Shown piece by piece: positions 24,147-38,060 of a DNA stretch of 64,000 nucleotides. The translations under genes and the position numbers were made by a program. Every line of letters begins with the position of its first letter. Position 1 is the first letter of the stretch. The notes below the pieces were generated by a model that was not told the origin of the DNA, did not search any database, and saw only the letters and a list, made by a program, of their open reading frames with translations. This DNA comes from Helianthus annuus (taxonomy: Eukaryota > Streptophyta > Magnoliopsida > Asterales > Asteraceae), in assembly GCF_002127325.2 (NCBI RefSeq), contig NC_035433.2:81906079-81970078 (forward strand). Reading direction: 5' to 3'.

Positions 24147-27100
24147 CTACAATTTCCCAAAAATTTCTTTGTAAACAACGTTTGCAGTTTTGTTTGTTGG
24201 TCTCCCATCTTTGTCGAATATTAGAACCTTAACGCCATCCTTAGTCTTTACTCTCGACAAAGCAACATAAAGCTGACCATGTGAGAACACGGGATCTCTA
24301 AGGTATAGACCAACTCTGGATAGAGATTGTCCTTGACTTTTGTTAATAGTCATCGCAAAACATACGGTTATTGGAAACTGCCTTCGTTGAAACTTGAAGG
24401 GTATTTTTTTGTCAGATGGTATCATGCTAATTCTTGGGATGTAAGTTCTTGAACCGACATTACTTCCAGATAATATCTCAGCCTCAATAACACGTTTACC
24501 AAGACGTGTGATTTGAAGACGCGTACCATTGCACAAACCGTTTTGCTGGTCAATATTCCTCAAAAGCATTACCGGAACACCCAATTTCAATACCAATCTA
24601 TGATTTGGTAATCCAGAAACTTTCACACTATTTAACACATCTGGATTATATAAATCTTGATGTAACGGATCATTAATATCCTCAGTAGGACATAAACTAT
24701 CAGAGCTAAGATACTCTACCTCTTCACCCGGAAACAATTCAAGCAAACGATCATTTATATCATGAACAACTTCATTCTTAGGAGCGAGTATAGCTCTTTC
24801 AGAAAAGTAGTGACGGTCTTTAAAACGATCCAAAACTGAAGGATATACAAAGTCAATCAAAGCCTGAATCGGATCATTCTCATCAGTTATCAAAAGATGA
24901 TCAGGCAATTCAATATGTGAATCACCATCGTTAGAATGACCAACATTGCCTTCGCCAATCTCTAAAAGCCATTTACCAAATTGATTTATTTCCTCGATGT
25001 TTGAGGTACTGGATCCTACCGATAAACGCATGTTTGTTGTCAACTTTAACACCTTGCAATGGGACCAGATATGGGATGAACATAAAGATGCGTTTACAAT
25101 ATCTTGCCTGCTTCCATTTTGTACAACCGGTAGGATTTGTCTAAAGTCACCACCAAAGACAATAGCTTTTCCACCAAATGGAAGTTCTGAATTTCGTGAA
25201 TCAAATACACTCAAAACATCCTTCATTGTACGATCAAGAGCCTCAAAAGCATGTTTGTGTACCATCGGTGCCTCATCCCAAATAATCAACTTGGCTTGGT
25301 TTAGAAGATTAGCGACTTCAGTATTAGGCTTGATATGGCAGACCGAATCTTCGTTGAGATTAATAGGAATATGAAATCGTGAATGGGCAGTACGACCTCG
25401 TGATAGCAACAAAGATGCAATACCACTTGAAGCAACATTAATAACAATCTGTCCAGTGGATCTAATGGATGCACCTAAAGTTTTCCACAAAAAAGTCTTG
25501 CCCGTACCACCATAACCGTACACAAAAAACACACCCCCCTTTCCACTTCTAACAGCATGCATAATTTCATTATACACTGCTCTTTGATCTTCGTTTAGAG
25601 AGTTGTGCAGATTATTGAACTCACCCCTAAGTTCATCAATGTCAAACGAAAGCTCCTCGTTTATCAAACGGTTGCTCTCGGTCATTAGATAGTCATCATC
25701 AGGATAAGGCATCGTTGAGAACCTGTGCAAGCTGGATCCATTACGAAGAAGAAATTTTTCGATCTTGGTCAATGTTATATTCTTTAAACGTTCATCTGAT
25801 ACAACGAATCCTACAATGAAAACGAAAAATTACTTAATATAACGAAACAATTTGTTCATATAACATAAAAAAAATATAACAAAAAGGATAAAAAAAAACA
25901 TACCGCTCATGCCACTATCTTTACGCATATTGTATAAAATGTCCTCGGACATTAGCTCCCACGTTTTCTCCCAAACAACTTCAGGTCTTGAAAGAGTATT
26001 AGACAAAAGTAGTGTTCCAAACAAAGAACGAAGATAATGAGCGTTACCAGTGAAACTGGATTCTTTAATACACTCGATATATTCATTGTCATCATCTAAC
26101 AGGCCACGTGCATAACACGCATCCCTAAAAGTAGGATAAACAACACCTTCATATGTTCTGATTTCTTCAAATGATCTTGGTCCTTTAACCTTGGTAAGAA
26201 GAATTCTTAGATAATAAGCCTCACCAAGAGAAGGAGACGCAGAATATATTCTCCCAATAACAACATAATTTTGACGTGTCTGCCAGCAACGATCTTTTAA
26301 CTTCCACACATATTTTGAAGGAAACTGAACATATGTAAGTTGTCTTGCTTCAGGCTTAGAATTGTTCATCTTCATCCATTCTAAGAAAATCGAAGAATTT
26401 ACTTGAGGTTTGTGTAAGACATCCTCAATATCGTCGTCACAACTAAATACAACATTTTGTTGTCCTGGTAGATGAAAAGGTAATCTCATGACAGAAGGAT
26501 ACCTATAATGAACCTCGTTGGCAAATATTCTCCAGCTTGCTTCACATGCGGAAACATATCTAGCTTCGTAATATTCTTTAATTTCATCTTTTGGGATCTC
26601 CTCATCTGGACCTCTGTCTGAATCAAAAACAGCTACCGTGGCTCGATCAGGTCCTTTATTAATATATTTAAACAAATACTTAATTGAACCCGCCTGATTG
26701 CACCACTCGACGTTGATGTGCGCCTGATACCTTTTTAGAAGCTTTTTGTTGTATGGAACTACGCTCCTATTGTCCAAAGTAACACCCTTCTTCACAACCG
26801 TGTGACCAGAATCTCTTCTCCTATAAACGGGAAATCCATCAGAATCAATGGAAGTGGATTCCAAAAACTTCTTTGGAAAATTCTTAGAACAACGGTTCCC
26901 AACCATGCATGGACATTTCTTGTTGGCATGTCCACAAGGACCATGAATCATAAAGTCACTCACAAGAGAATACAACTCAGGATCCTCGTTTTTATCCGGA
27001 ATTTCAGCTGAGATAAATGGATCAATGTGTTCAACCGTAGGAAGCTTATGATCAGCTTTCATAAATAAGCAAATGTGTGCATGTGGCAATCCACGCTTTT

Positions 27101-30100
27101 GAAACTCAACTGTGTAAACAACTACAAAAAAAATATATATATATGTTAAATATAGTAGATAAAAAGGAATGACAAAGAAAAAAAAACTAAAAACTTAAAT
27201 TTGGATATCGAATTTACATACCTGCATTAATATCACCAAAATTTTTTTTTTGCTTCAAATCAGTTATCAATTCATCGAGTTTCATCTTAAACAATCGACA
27301 AAGTATGTCAGGTCTGTCTTCTGGCTTAATTGATGAGTCACCGATAAATCTAACAATTTCAGGCCATTTCGGATTACATGTGATAGTGATAAAGAAATCA
27401 GGATACCCATAATTCCGACATAACGCCATAGCATCCAAATAGTTTTGCATCATGTATCGAGAACCACCAGTAAACGATGACGGTAATATAACAGGTTGTC
27501 CGGTATGACTCAAATCACTCTGACCAACCTCTTGAACATTTTTAAGACTGTTAAGTGAGTCAGATCTCAGTTTGATTTGCTGAAAACGTATGAAGTTGAG
27601 CCTCTCACTTTCAATCATTGTGTAGGCATCAACTAAAAACTGCTGAAACAACCTTCTTGCATTAAGAATTAGAGAAAACTTGTTATGTCTATCTTGAATT
27701 CTATAAGCAAAAAACTCCCTCATAGTGCAAGTTGGTCTTGTCTTTTTAGTGTTAGGACCAAATTCCCTATGAGGAATATTAATCCTATAGCCATCGTCTC
27801 CGTACGGAAAAAGAATCGGATACTGGAGAGCAAGGTAAGAAGGATGTAACTCGCTAATACGCTTAAGGACTCCTGAACGCTTTTCAACAATAATATCACG
27901 ACTTTCTATCTTGAGATTAGGTTCATCAACTATTAAAGCAGCAACTTCGGAACACGTAGGTAAGTTGTATGTCCTTCCGTCACGATCTCTCTGTGAGATT
28001 AACCTAAGCTTAAGGGAAACGTTAGGATTCTCGTGCAGGTGGTCGCGTACCATTCTGTAAGTTTTAACCAGCATATTCGTAGAATCTAACATGTTGGTAA
28101 GAAACTTTATAAATTTAGCATCAAGTTCCTTTGCCCTTAAAGATGCTTTGCTTGTAGAATCACTGCAAATAAATGATAGATTGTTAATTACAGTATAAAG
28201 TTTAAAATAAACAAAAAAAGAATTACATGTTATAACATAACATTAACAAACAGAACCAAAAAAGATACTTACCCAAATAGCAACTCTCTATTAGCAAGCT
28301 CGTTCTCAGTATCATAGATATAAAGTTGTGAGAATTTTGGCTGGGCACCCTCCTTAGGAAGAAGACTACCCATACTATGTGCATTCTGACCACTGATTCT
28401 ATAAACATATGGAGCATTTCCTTTGTTTATTTTAGTATCGACTTTTCCTCCCATTGAAGTAAAGGAAAACATAGAATTGTAACGTCTTATATTCTTTAAG
28501 AAAAACTTGCTTTCTTGATCTAAATAGGAAAAAAGCATCTGATAAGACGGATGAGAATCTTTATATTCAGGCAAGTCAACTTTACCATATCCACAACATA
28601 AGCTATATGTTTGTTTTTGAAGTGTAATGCGACCCTTTCCACCTTCGGTAGCCCATAACTTTGCAAAGCATAAACCACACGTAAGTGATTGGTCACCATG
28701 GTCAACGTAATCTGAACATTAAACACGAATTTGAACATTAAACACAAACTGAATAAATTTGTAGAAGAGTTAAAATAAGAAAAAAAATTAGACTAACATT
28801 ACTAACTTACCTTTGGATACGCCTTTGGTGGCGTCTGCAACAATCTCGTGAATATGATTTTCATCATCAGATTCAAGAGGACCCATTGGTATGGCTTCTA
28901 TTTCAATTGGTTTATGAATAAGTCTACGCTTTCCAGAAGAAATCTTTTTTAGCGAGGTAATTTCGGATATCGAACATCTTGTGTTACGTTTATTTGTTAT
29001 TGGAGGATTAAAAGAGTAGCGGTCATTCAATGGTAAAGTTGATGAGGTTGCAATATTATCTAAATAACAAAGAAAAAAATACTTGTTAGTTAAGTATATG
29101 AATTCTACAAATAATAATGTATGTAAGAATATAATTGTAACATTTACCGTGTGATATAGGAGTCAAAGAAGACATAGCATTAGAACAATATGGTACACTG
29201 GGAACTTGCGTACGTATGTTTGTAATACACGACAGTGGTGTAATGTTTTCCTTGTTTGACAGCATCATACGTCGTCCTGATGTTGAAGAATGATGCAAAA
29301 CATTTGTCCTCATATTTTTACTTGAAATTGGCCCCGATGATAAAGGTACGTTTCTCGAATATTTAGAATTATTTCCTATTCATGAAAAAAACATGATAAC
29401 ACAAAAGAATTATTTAGAAACTTATTTGTTGACATTATTTTGGTATAAAAATAAAAAAAATTATAAAAATGAAAAAGTAGTAAGTGTTTGTTATTGGGTA
29501 TGATTACCTGGTGTTATGTTTTCTATATTTGCAAAGGGTGTACGGTTGGGTGTTGTATACTTATCTTGTAGTACATTTCCTTCCTTCCTCATTGTAGAAG
29601 GTGTAAAATTTGAAGATGTTACGTTAACCAAGGAATCTAAATGATTACCTAATACGATATAAAAATAGTTAGTATACAAAGTACTATAACATAATTGCAG
29701 CTGACAAAGTAAATCCATAATGTTAATTCTATAACATTAACTACATTTTAAAAGTTAACTTACGTGTCGGTATAAGAGTTGATGATTGGGTAGTAAATGT
29801 TGGTATTGAAAAATTGGGAGTTAAATTCTCTTTGTTGTTCAAAATAAAACGTGTTGATGATGAAGAGGTTGAGCATCCACTTTTAGAAATCAAATTTCTA
29901 CTAATCCTTGATCTCTTACTATCAAGGTATACTTTTCTTAACTTCCGCCTATGTTTAGCCCGAACAGCTGAAATAGTAAAATAGAAAAAGTTAATAAATG
30001 TTGACATATGGTTCTTTAGTATATTTATTAAAATAATTATTTGTTAGACATCACGTTAATTAACAAACTAATGATATTATTTCGTTTACTAATGTAATAA

Positions 30101-30718
30101 ATTAGGTTGCCTTAAATAAGTATGTTTGCTCAATATTTAACTTATAATTATAGACATATTTAGATTCAACATTTCCATTATTATGTCTGGTTGGTTACGA
30201 ATAATAAACATTTACTATGTTAGAATAAAATATTAAATTTTAATGTTTTCTTGGATTAAAACCAAAATGAGGTATGAAAGACAATGGTTTTGGTTATTAG
30301 AATCTGTTATATGTATTATCGATTTTATATAAAAATGAGATTTATAACAGTAAATGATATAAATATATGTATTATAAACATATATGAATATATAAATGAA
30401 AAAAAAATTACCTCTAACAAAATAAGCCGGAAGTGCTGTTGATTTTGACTTCTTATAATCAAGATATATTTTTCTTAACCAACGTCTATACTTACCTTCG
30501 TCAGCTACAAAGAAAAAAAAATGAAAAAAAGTACAAATAATTGTTGAATGGATTTTGCGGGAAAATGTAGTTGTTAAAATATAAAAATATTTCGAAAAAA
30601 ATGTTGAATAACAATTTCTATATTAGAAGAAAGTATGAAAACACGTACACTTATTACCGATGCCAGGGTGTGGAGGTTCAGAAGAATATGAAGTAAGCTG
30701 TTGAAACGTATTCTGCAT
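24147..30718 (-). CDS. Helitron Rep-PIF1 helicase (RepHel, ~1745 aa), intact
   Basis: Ten exons on the minus strand: 30718-30658, 30504-30412, 29967-29764, 29648-29508, 29375-29148, 29059-28811, 28711-28273, 28162-27222, 27121-25904, 25810-24147. They sum to 5238 nt, in frame, all GT-AG. The protein nicks and transfers Helitron DNA and unwinds it during rolling-circle transposition. The N-terminal third is low in known domains and has three N-K-E-N/E-N-(I/L)-T-P repeats. Next comes a Cys-containing region with CGLC and CCGYGKVDLP, then FSFTSMGGKVD and QLYIYDTENE. The Rep domain has FFITITCNPKWPEI, the HUH motif GLPHAHICLF (H799, H801 in my model) and two catalytic tyrosines in KYLFKYINKG (Y934, Y938). 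The PIF1-type helicase has Walker A GYGGTGKT near 1290, Walker B LIIWDEAP, GGDFRQILPVV, and the C-terminal FAMTINKSQGQS and YVALSRVK. All key residues are present. Confidence 0.93.
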
Positions 30719-31512
30719 TTTGTTAACACCACAGAGTACTACAACAAAAACCATAAAAGTTTAAAATGAAAAACAAATGCATGAATGAAATTTTTTTTAA
30801 CAAAATAACTAAAAAATTAATGGAAATATAAAAAGTGATTAACGAAATGTTTCAACCGTATAAGGAACTCGAGAATGAAAATTCACAAAACCATGAGATG
30901 CTAGTGAAAAGAGTATGAAGTGTTGCGAATTTATAGAACTACGCTATTAGTTATTTATGGAATGAATACTATAAATTGGTAAAATGATATGGAAGAAAAT
31001 TAATGACATTAAATATAAAAACAATCTCACATTTATTGGTGATTCTTTAAAAATGCTAAAAATTGGATTTTCTATAAATAAGTATAGAAATGTAACGAAA
31101 ATAAAAATTTGACATATTTAAAATATTACTTAAAAAAAGTTTAAAGGTGTAATGGAATATTAAATATCATATATCATATATAGTTTTATAAATGTAAATG
31201 TTGAATTGATGACAAAAAATTAATAAATGTTAAAGGTTAAATTTAAGTTTGATTTAGTTATGTTTATGTTTTCGGATGAGTAAATTAAAAAAATTAGAGT
31301 CATCAACGTACTCTAGTAAAAAAACGAATATAACAAAACATGATTGACAATCAAACAATATTTAACCAAACATGAATATGTCATAACGCATACCGCAAAA
31401 CAGATAATGTCTTTAAACATAAAATTAGTCATAGCATACCAAAAAAAATCCAATACTGAAAAAACAAATAATTTGTTTCTTATTAAAAACACCCTTTGAC
31501 AAATATCCTTCA
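30719..31512. other. RepHel promoter region / spacer to RPA-like gene
   Basis: AT-rich non-coding spacer between the stop of the RPA-like gene and the RepHel ATG on the same strand. No domain-bearing frame is seen. Confidence 0.6.
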
Positions 31513-34181
31513 TCAATTGTTGCTTAGATCTTCGTCAACAGCCTTCTTCTCAACACACATGCGAGGCTTACTCGCTGACGACCCCACTCCCTCATCATTC
31601 AAATAAACATCATCCAGGTTACGCTTCATATCAGAAGATGGTTGCTTCAAGTCACTCACGTAATCCTTCGACACAGGTGTGGTGTTATCCCCAGTGTAAG
31701 AATCCGCATCCTTAAAGAAATAAAAAAAAAGTGCTTAGACAACATTAAAATTACATAAAAGTGAATTTCCAATTGAATACCTTGAAACTGTCACCACCGG
31801 TAGCTTGGAACTCAGACTGAGTCATACCAAAAGAATCAGATACATCAAGCTGTAACAAAAATGAGAAAACAAAAGAAAATTTGTTGAAGATATTTTAAAC
31901 AGTTATGAAAGTAAATGTATATCTACATTTAGAAAACGTAAGCTTACTTGGTCAATTTTGAATTTTTTGTTCAGCTTATCCAATATGTCTTCATCAGTGG
32001 TAACAATTGAGATTCCATAATTCTCGACAGCATTCACAATATTAAAGTCACTTACTTTAATCACGAAAGCACACTTTATGTTAAGCAATGATTCAAACTC
32101 AACTGGATATTCTCCGGGATTCTTATTCGACCTCAATAACTATATATTACATAATATACGGTGTGGTTATGTAAAATATATAAAATTTTAATTACAACTG
32201 ATTTTTAATAAAGTATAAATATAAATAACCTCGTCCTGAATTTCTATAAGTTCCTTTGCAGTTTTACCAACAAACTTCATCGCCTCATGATCAAACAATG
32301 TAAGTGTCACCGTACCAGTTGAATCTTGAACACGAACCGGTATTTTGAACCTTAAAAACATAGTTTAAATATTTAAAAAGGTATATATATTAATACATAC
32401 GTATTCATGAATATATAAAAATACAAGCTACATTGTCTTGTATAACACAACAATAGGTTAAAGTAGGAATAAAAAAACATTTTACCTGGACAACGGGAAA
32501 ACTTCTTTACCATTACAATCCTTGTTAGAACATTGATACAACTTCTCTTCTTTAACATCACTTGTTCCATCATCCTTATCATATGTTTCAAACTTTTGCT
32601 CAACTTTGGACTTGCAATAGTTGCACCCATCATAATACCACATCTTATCTGAAACAATTGCAACGATAGTCCCAACAACAACAACTTTCTTTGGCTGTTT
32701 ACATAACAAAAGACAACAATTAGACTAAACTTTACATATAATTTAAAATATAACATATGAATTGTTAATGAGAACCTCTAGGATTGATCCAAGATAAGCA
32801 ATTGGTGAAAAAACATCGTTCTTTAAAAATTCATCTTCGACAGAACACATGATATATGACCCAGCATGGCTACTCGACTCAGTTGAAGCAGCAAGTTTTG
32901 CAAGAAACCTATAGAACAGTTTGAATAAAAATAAACTTCAATAAACAAAAAATAAATAAATAACAACATTAAAAATAAATAAATAAATATTTATTATAAT
33001 ATGACTTACTTTTGCCTAAACAATAGCATGTCATCAAAGTTGTCGTTAATGAAAATTCTTGAACCATCAAAGTTATTAGACAAACCCCATTTTCCTATTG
33101 TAATGTGCAAAAAGTAATCATTAAATAAAATATATATAAAGTATCAACATCTAAATAAATTGTAATATGAGGTAAGTAAATTGGTTTGAACTAAATACCT
33201 TTGTATGTCTTAACAGCACCGAAATGGACAACAACGACAACATGTGCTTCACGCTTTTCACTAACCATGTAAGAATACATGTCCTTAGCGTAATCATCCC
33301 AAAGAGTTAAATCGATCTGAACATCTCTACAAAATATTATAACAAAAAATTATAAGATAAAAAACATTTTGTAAATTTGGAAGCCTAATATATAATATAA
33401 AACATATAATTTATGAATAGTGCTATTACTCAATATCTTGAAGCTTAAGATTAAGGCGTTTCCCTTTGCTACCATCCTTTTTGTTCGTATCCTCGATGTT
33501 ATAACAAACACAAACATAACCAATGACATCTAAAAAAATATTGAAAAATACATAACAGCACATCATTAAAGTATAAATATGTAAAAAAAAAAACATAAAA
33601 AAATACCTAAAACAAATATTATTGTATATAAATAATGAAAAATTATTACGAAAGATACATACCTACTGTGGTACCCTCCTTTATTTTCTGTGACAGAACA
33701 TCGTTAAAATCAACAAAATTGAAAACATACTGCGGACCATCCCAATTTTTGCACTTCTCCACCAACGTATGGTAGTGAAAAGATAACTTTTGATTGTTAG
33801 GTACAATCTTGAAAAACGTAGTGTTGGCAGCAAGAGAAGGACGTTTTATGATTAAGCATTCATCAACAATAAGATGCCTCTCAAACTTTGAAAATAGCTT
33901 ATGCAAGCAAAATGCTTGGATCTTGGTACCCTGTAGGTAAAATCCATAAAAACATGCAAAAGATATCTTAAAAGAATATGAAACTCAGTCTAATTAAAAC
34001 AAAAAAGAATAAATCAAAAATTTACCATCTCATCCATCAGTATCATATCTATACGATAAGTCTCTCTTTCGTTAGCTCTCATTTTCTTCCTCCACAAACT
34101 AACAATTTTAACCTTGATAGTGTAGTTTGTGGAAAGAGCATCAATGTCGTTCAGCAAGGTGATCTGACCTTCGATTTCCAT
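31513..34181 (-). CDS. RPA1-like single-stranded-DNA-binding protein of the Helitron (552 aa)
   Basis: Eleven exons: 34181-34026, 33930-33663, 33529-33430, 33326-33199, 33094-33010, 32908-32776, 32694-32486, 32350-32230, 32139-31948, 31849-31781, 31710-31513. Total 1659 nt, in frame. Replication protein A large subunits coat ssDNA through OB folds, and plant Helitrons are known to carry such genes, presumably to protect the transferred strand. Visible order: an N-terminal OB fold (start ITLLNDID; exon 2 GTKIQAFCLHKLF ... YVFNFVDFNDV), a second OB fold (DVIGYVCVCYN ... LTLWDDYAKDM), and a C-terminal OB fold with the RPA1 zinc site, WYYDGCNYCKSK followed by QCSNKDCNG, then VQDSTGTVTLTLFD. The hydrophilic tail ends EDLSNN. 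It is shorter than a typical host RPA1 because the N-terminal protein-interaction domain is missing. It is co-oriented with and upstream of RepHel. Confidence 0.9.
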
Positions 34182-34189
34182 TGTAGCTA

Positions 34190-35047
34190 AGATGCAATAA
34201 GTTTAGAAGCAGGGTGTTGAAAAACTAATTGTTTGCCATAAACAGAAAACAATTGATCTATTTATATAAAACAATAGAACGTATTATTTTTAGAAATATA
34301 ATATTAATATATGTAATCAAAATAAACATCTTTTTTAAAATACAATAAATAAGGAAACAAAATAATTTATAAATCGATATAGGTAATTAACATTTATGAA
34401 AATTTGCATAAATGGAAACTATACATGTTAATTATATACACTGGATTTCGGTATAAGATTTTAAATTTTTTTGAAAATACATAATAAGAAAATGAAGGTT
34501 ATATTGTATTGTATTGTATCATCTCTATAGATATATATTGAAAGTTGAATTTATAATATAATAAGAAATATAACTAATTGGTTATTTATGTTAAATATAG
34601 TTGACAAAAACTTATTTTGTATCATTTCGAAGGCATAATCCAAGTTTAAATCTGACAATCATAGTTTTATGTATATAGAGATATACAATATTCATTAAAA
34701 ATGGGATAAATATTAGTTTAACTAATGTTAAATTTATTTGAATGTTTAAGAAAAAAGTGTGTTTACTTTCATTTTTTAATAAATTATTAACTTCATTAGA
34801 ATCTGTCAATGATTTTTTAATTGTGACAATTGACCATTAACTGTTAAACATATACAATAGATTTTGAAAATGATGACAAAATTGATTGTTTAAAATAACA
34901 GTTAATATATGAAAAAATATAAAAACATAAAATTGAAAACCAAAACAAATGTCAATAACCATAAAAACCATATAAAAACTTAAAAAGTAACATATGGAAG
35001 CCAAAAATCATGACATAATTGTTTTATCTCTAATGACTAAGCCTAAC
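34190..35047. other. Spacer between RPA-like and B3 genes
   Basis: AT-rich, non-coding. Contains the putative promoter of the RPA-like gene (several TATA-rich stretches, for example tatttatataaa near 34258) and the 3' flank of the minus-strand B3 gene. Confidence 0.5.
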
Positions 35048-36537
35048 TTAAGGTACAACCAGATCAACACTCAAAACCTGGTCATTTTCATCAAAAGAAT
35101 AATGAACCCTGTCACGGACCTTAATTCCAGCAGCTTTCATAAACTTCTTCCAACTGGTTAAAGCATATCGCCATCCAGATCCATCGCTTTTCCTTTCACG
35201 TCTGGTACCGTGAGTAAATTGCTTTGGCGGATCCAGATGATTAAGTCTAACGGTGATATCTCTTAAACCTTCATCAAGTCTAGCCATACGTGAAACAGGA
35301 TCGGGAATCCTCTGTATTGTTGTACAAAAAAAAATTAATTAAAATTATGAAACCAAAATAACAGTGTTTAGAAAGAAACATATAAAGTTTATATAACTTA
35401 CAAAATAACGATCACCAGCCGTACGAACAAAATGACGAACACCACCAGGTAATACTTCATAAACATCATCTTCAGCATCGATAGGTGCAACGTCAGTCTG
35501 AAAATTTAATATATAGAACTGAATTAAAATAAACATGCATAAAATATTCAATGGCGTACAAATATGTAACTTACCTCGTCGACCTCTAAATCCGGAAAAT
35601 TCATTTCAAGACCGTTTATCCCACAAACTTTTAAATGGAAAAAATTACCAAATGATTTTGTAAAAAATAGAAAACAACCATCCTTCAGCTGTATCTGACT
35701 AACAATTACATCAATACCAACGGAAAAACCTACTTTTCCGTCAGATGTTTCAATGAGAACGTCAAACGTGTTGTTTTCTGTAACTACAGTAGAGATTACA
35801 TCATTTGACGAATAATCATAGTGTTTTGGCAGGATACATTCAGGAATGACCTGTTGGAAGGATAAAAAAAAAATCAGCAAAAAGTAAATTACATATAACT
35901 AAAGTAATACATCAATAGAGTATGAAATCTCTATATATAACTTATCTTACATAAAATTGAGATGATGTAGGGAGCAGATACGTCCAAAAAGTGCTATTAC
36001 TAACCCCATCAACAAAATATGTTAACTTAAAGGTAGTAGAATCTATAGGATTAAATAATACCAAACAACCTATGGTTAGTCGTAAATGTTCTACAACTTT
36101 GGACCAACCATGAAAAAAGAATATTTTTCCTTTAGCAGCGCTTAATCCAACATTAAATACTCGGCCATCTTCTGTGTGTATATCAACATTCGTAGGACAT
36201 TTATATACACCCCATAGTTTACACACAGCGGCATCTGGAATGCACTAATAAAAAAGAAATTGATTTATTATTATAGGGAAAAAAATATAAACAATACAAT
36301 AATAAAAGACTGTACTTAATAAGAAGATAGAGAAAATAAAAAAAAATTTTATTAAGTTGTCATTTACCATAATAAACTCGTCTGCTTTATTCATGTGCCT
36401 ACAGAAGCAGGGTCCCCTGAAACTGATTTAAAGATTACGATGTTAATCAAATCTCTTATGTTAAGGTTAGCATGATAAAAAAATTAAAACAAAAGACAGA
36501 TTCTAAAAATGACATACCTTGATGAACTTTCAGCCAT
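35048..36537 (-). CDS. B3-domain protein near the Helitron 5' end (332 aa)
   Basis: Six exons on the minus strand: 36537-36518, 36416-36368, 36244-35951, 35850-35575, 35497-35402, 35311-35048. Total 999 nt, in frame, all GT-AG. The protein starts MAESSSRG. The first B3 domain (exon 3) has CIPDAAVCKLWG, F-F-H-G-W-S-K-V-V-E-H-L and L-V-L-F-N-P. The second (exon 4) has VIPECILPKHYDY and the strand F-L-F-F-T-K. The last exon carries a C-terminal module with G-W-R-Y-A-L-T-S-W-K-K-F-M-K-A-A-G, matching the last exon of the plus-strand B3 genes. Its first B3 exon is 294 nt, exactly the length of the first B3 exon of the 453-aa gene, supporting common descent. It is upstream of and co-oriented with the RPA-like and RepHel genes. 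Confidence 0.83.
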
Positions 36538-36546
36538 ATGAAATAC

Positions 36547-38060
36547 CTACATAAATAAAAGGTTACATAAACAAAGCACGTCAGATGTAGTTAAAGATTA
36601 TTTTAGAAAATGATTTGCATTGACATTACTATAAACAAATTACCGCAGTATAATAAAACCTAGTATACTATGATCAAATATAGATAAAGTTAAAAATGAA
36701 AAAAAATATATATTACTGAACAAATAATATAAATTTATATGACAATAAGTATCATCGCATGTATAACATAAGCCTAAAAAGTACATCAGACTGAAAAAAT
36801 CATATAAACAAAATCTTACGAAATAGTAAGCATCAAAAATTGCCGTTAGATCAACATGAAAATCAATGCTAATGGGATTAAGGATCTGGAATGACATTCC
36901 TATCGTTAAAAAACATAATGAAATATAACTGATTAGAAATCAACTCATATAAAAAGTAAAGACAGACATTGATTTCTATCGGATACAGGGTTTAGTGTAA
37001 ATAACGTTAAATACCAAAAATTAAAGATAAATCTAAAAAATGTTACATTCCAAAGGGAATTAGGGTTAAATAAACATCAAAATACATTTAACACATAACA
37101 TAAAAGCAAATAACACATGAATAAAAACTAAAGAATTAATTTAAAAAAAAAAAACTTACAGATTGTAAAGCGATATGTGAACTTGAGGAATGGATTCAAT
37201 GAATTGTAGATATAGATGGTATGGATAGAAGAACGTCAACCCATATATATATGTAGATCCACTTAATAAATTCATTGAACTTATAGAAATCGATGGTATT
37301 CTTGGAATAAGATTGGAGAGAAGTTGAAGAGTTGATTGGAACCATAACTGCAAAAGGAAGTAAATAATATGTTAATATGAAATTAATTATAGAAACATTG
37401 ACCAATTATATAAACAGACAATTAATTACATTTAATCATATTTAAACCAAAATTCAATAATTTTTAACACAGATTATTGTTATAAAAAAAAATAACGGAA
37501 AAATATACAAAAACAAATTAGGTGGTTTGATCTAACATCTGTTCCTTGACAATTTCCGTATTCCGATTGTTTTGACGGAATTATTAATTTAGAAAGAAGA
37601 AACAATCATAAACAATCAAGCAAAACATCTGATCTAGATTTAGGTTTTTATTTAACAACACTAAGCATGTTCAATCCATTAGAATAAATATGAATCCTAC
37701 ATAAACAACAAAGTGAAAACAAACATATTCAAGATTTATGATCGGATCCTCAAGAATCAGACCAAATCATAGTTGACAGAAGCAGAAACAATGTTTTAAA
37801 AGATAACTATGTATATAAATTAATAACATACAATCAAAGTCAGATCTTCATTCATAATGTATATACCAAATATTTATATTCAATTTAGCGTTTTTACCTT
37901 TGATCTTGAAGTAATTTTCGTAAAGAAGGTGAGAAGATAACCGATTGAATGTTCTTGAGGTTGAGAGAAGAAGGTAAAGTTGAGGTAGGTATGATGAGAG
38001 ATAAGAAAATGAAAAACTTTATAAAGGATCCGAAATTATGCATTGGGTCAACTCGGAAAT
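36547..38060 (-). promoter_or_regulatory. Promoter, leader exon and leader intron of the minus-strand B3 gene
   Basis: A TATA box (tttataaa, about 38021-38028, both strands) precedes a pyrimidine-rich leader that ends atcaaag before a GT donor at 37897. The acceptor (tatgtag, ending 36547) leaves nine leader bases before the ATG. The leader intron is about 1.35 kb, AT-rich, with no coding domain. The same leader-intron design occurs in both plus-strand B3 genes. Confidence 0.6.
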
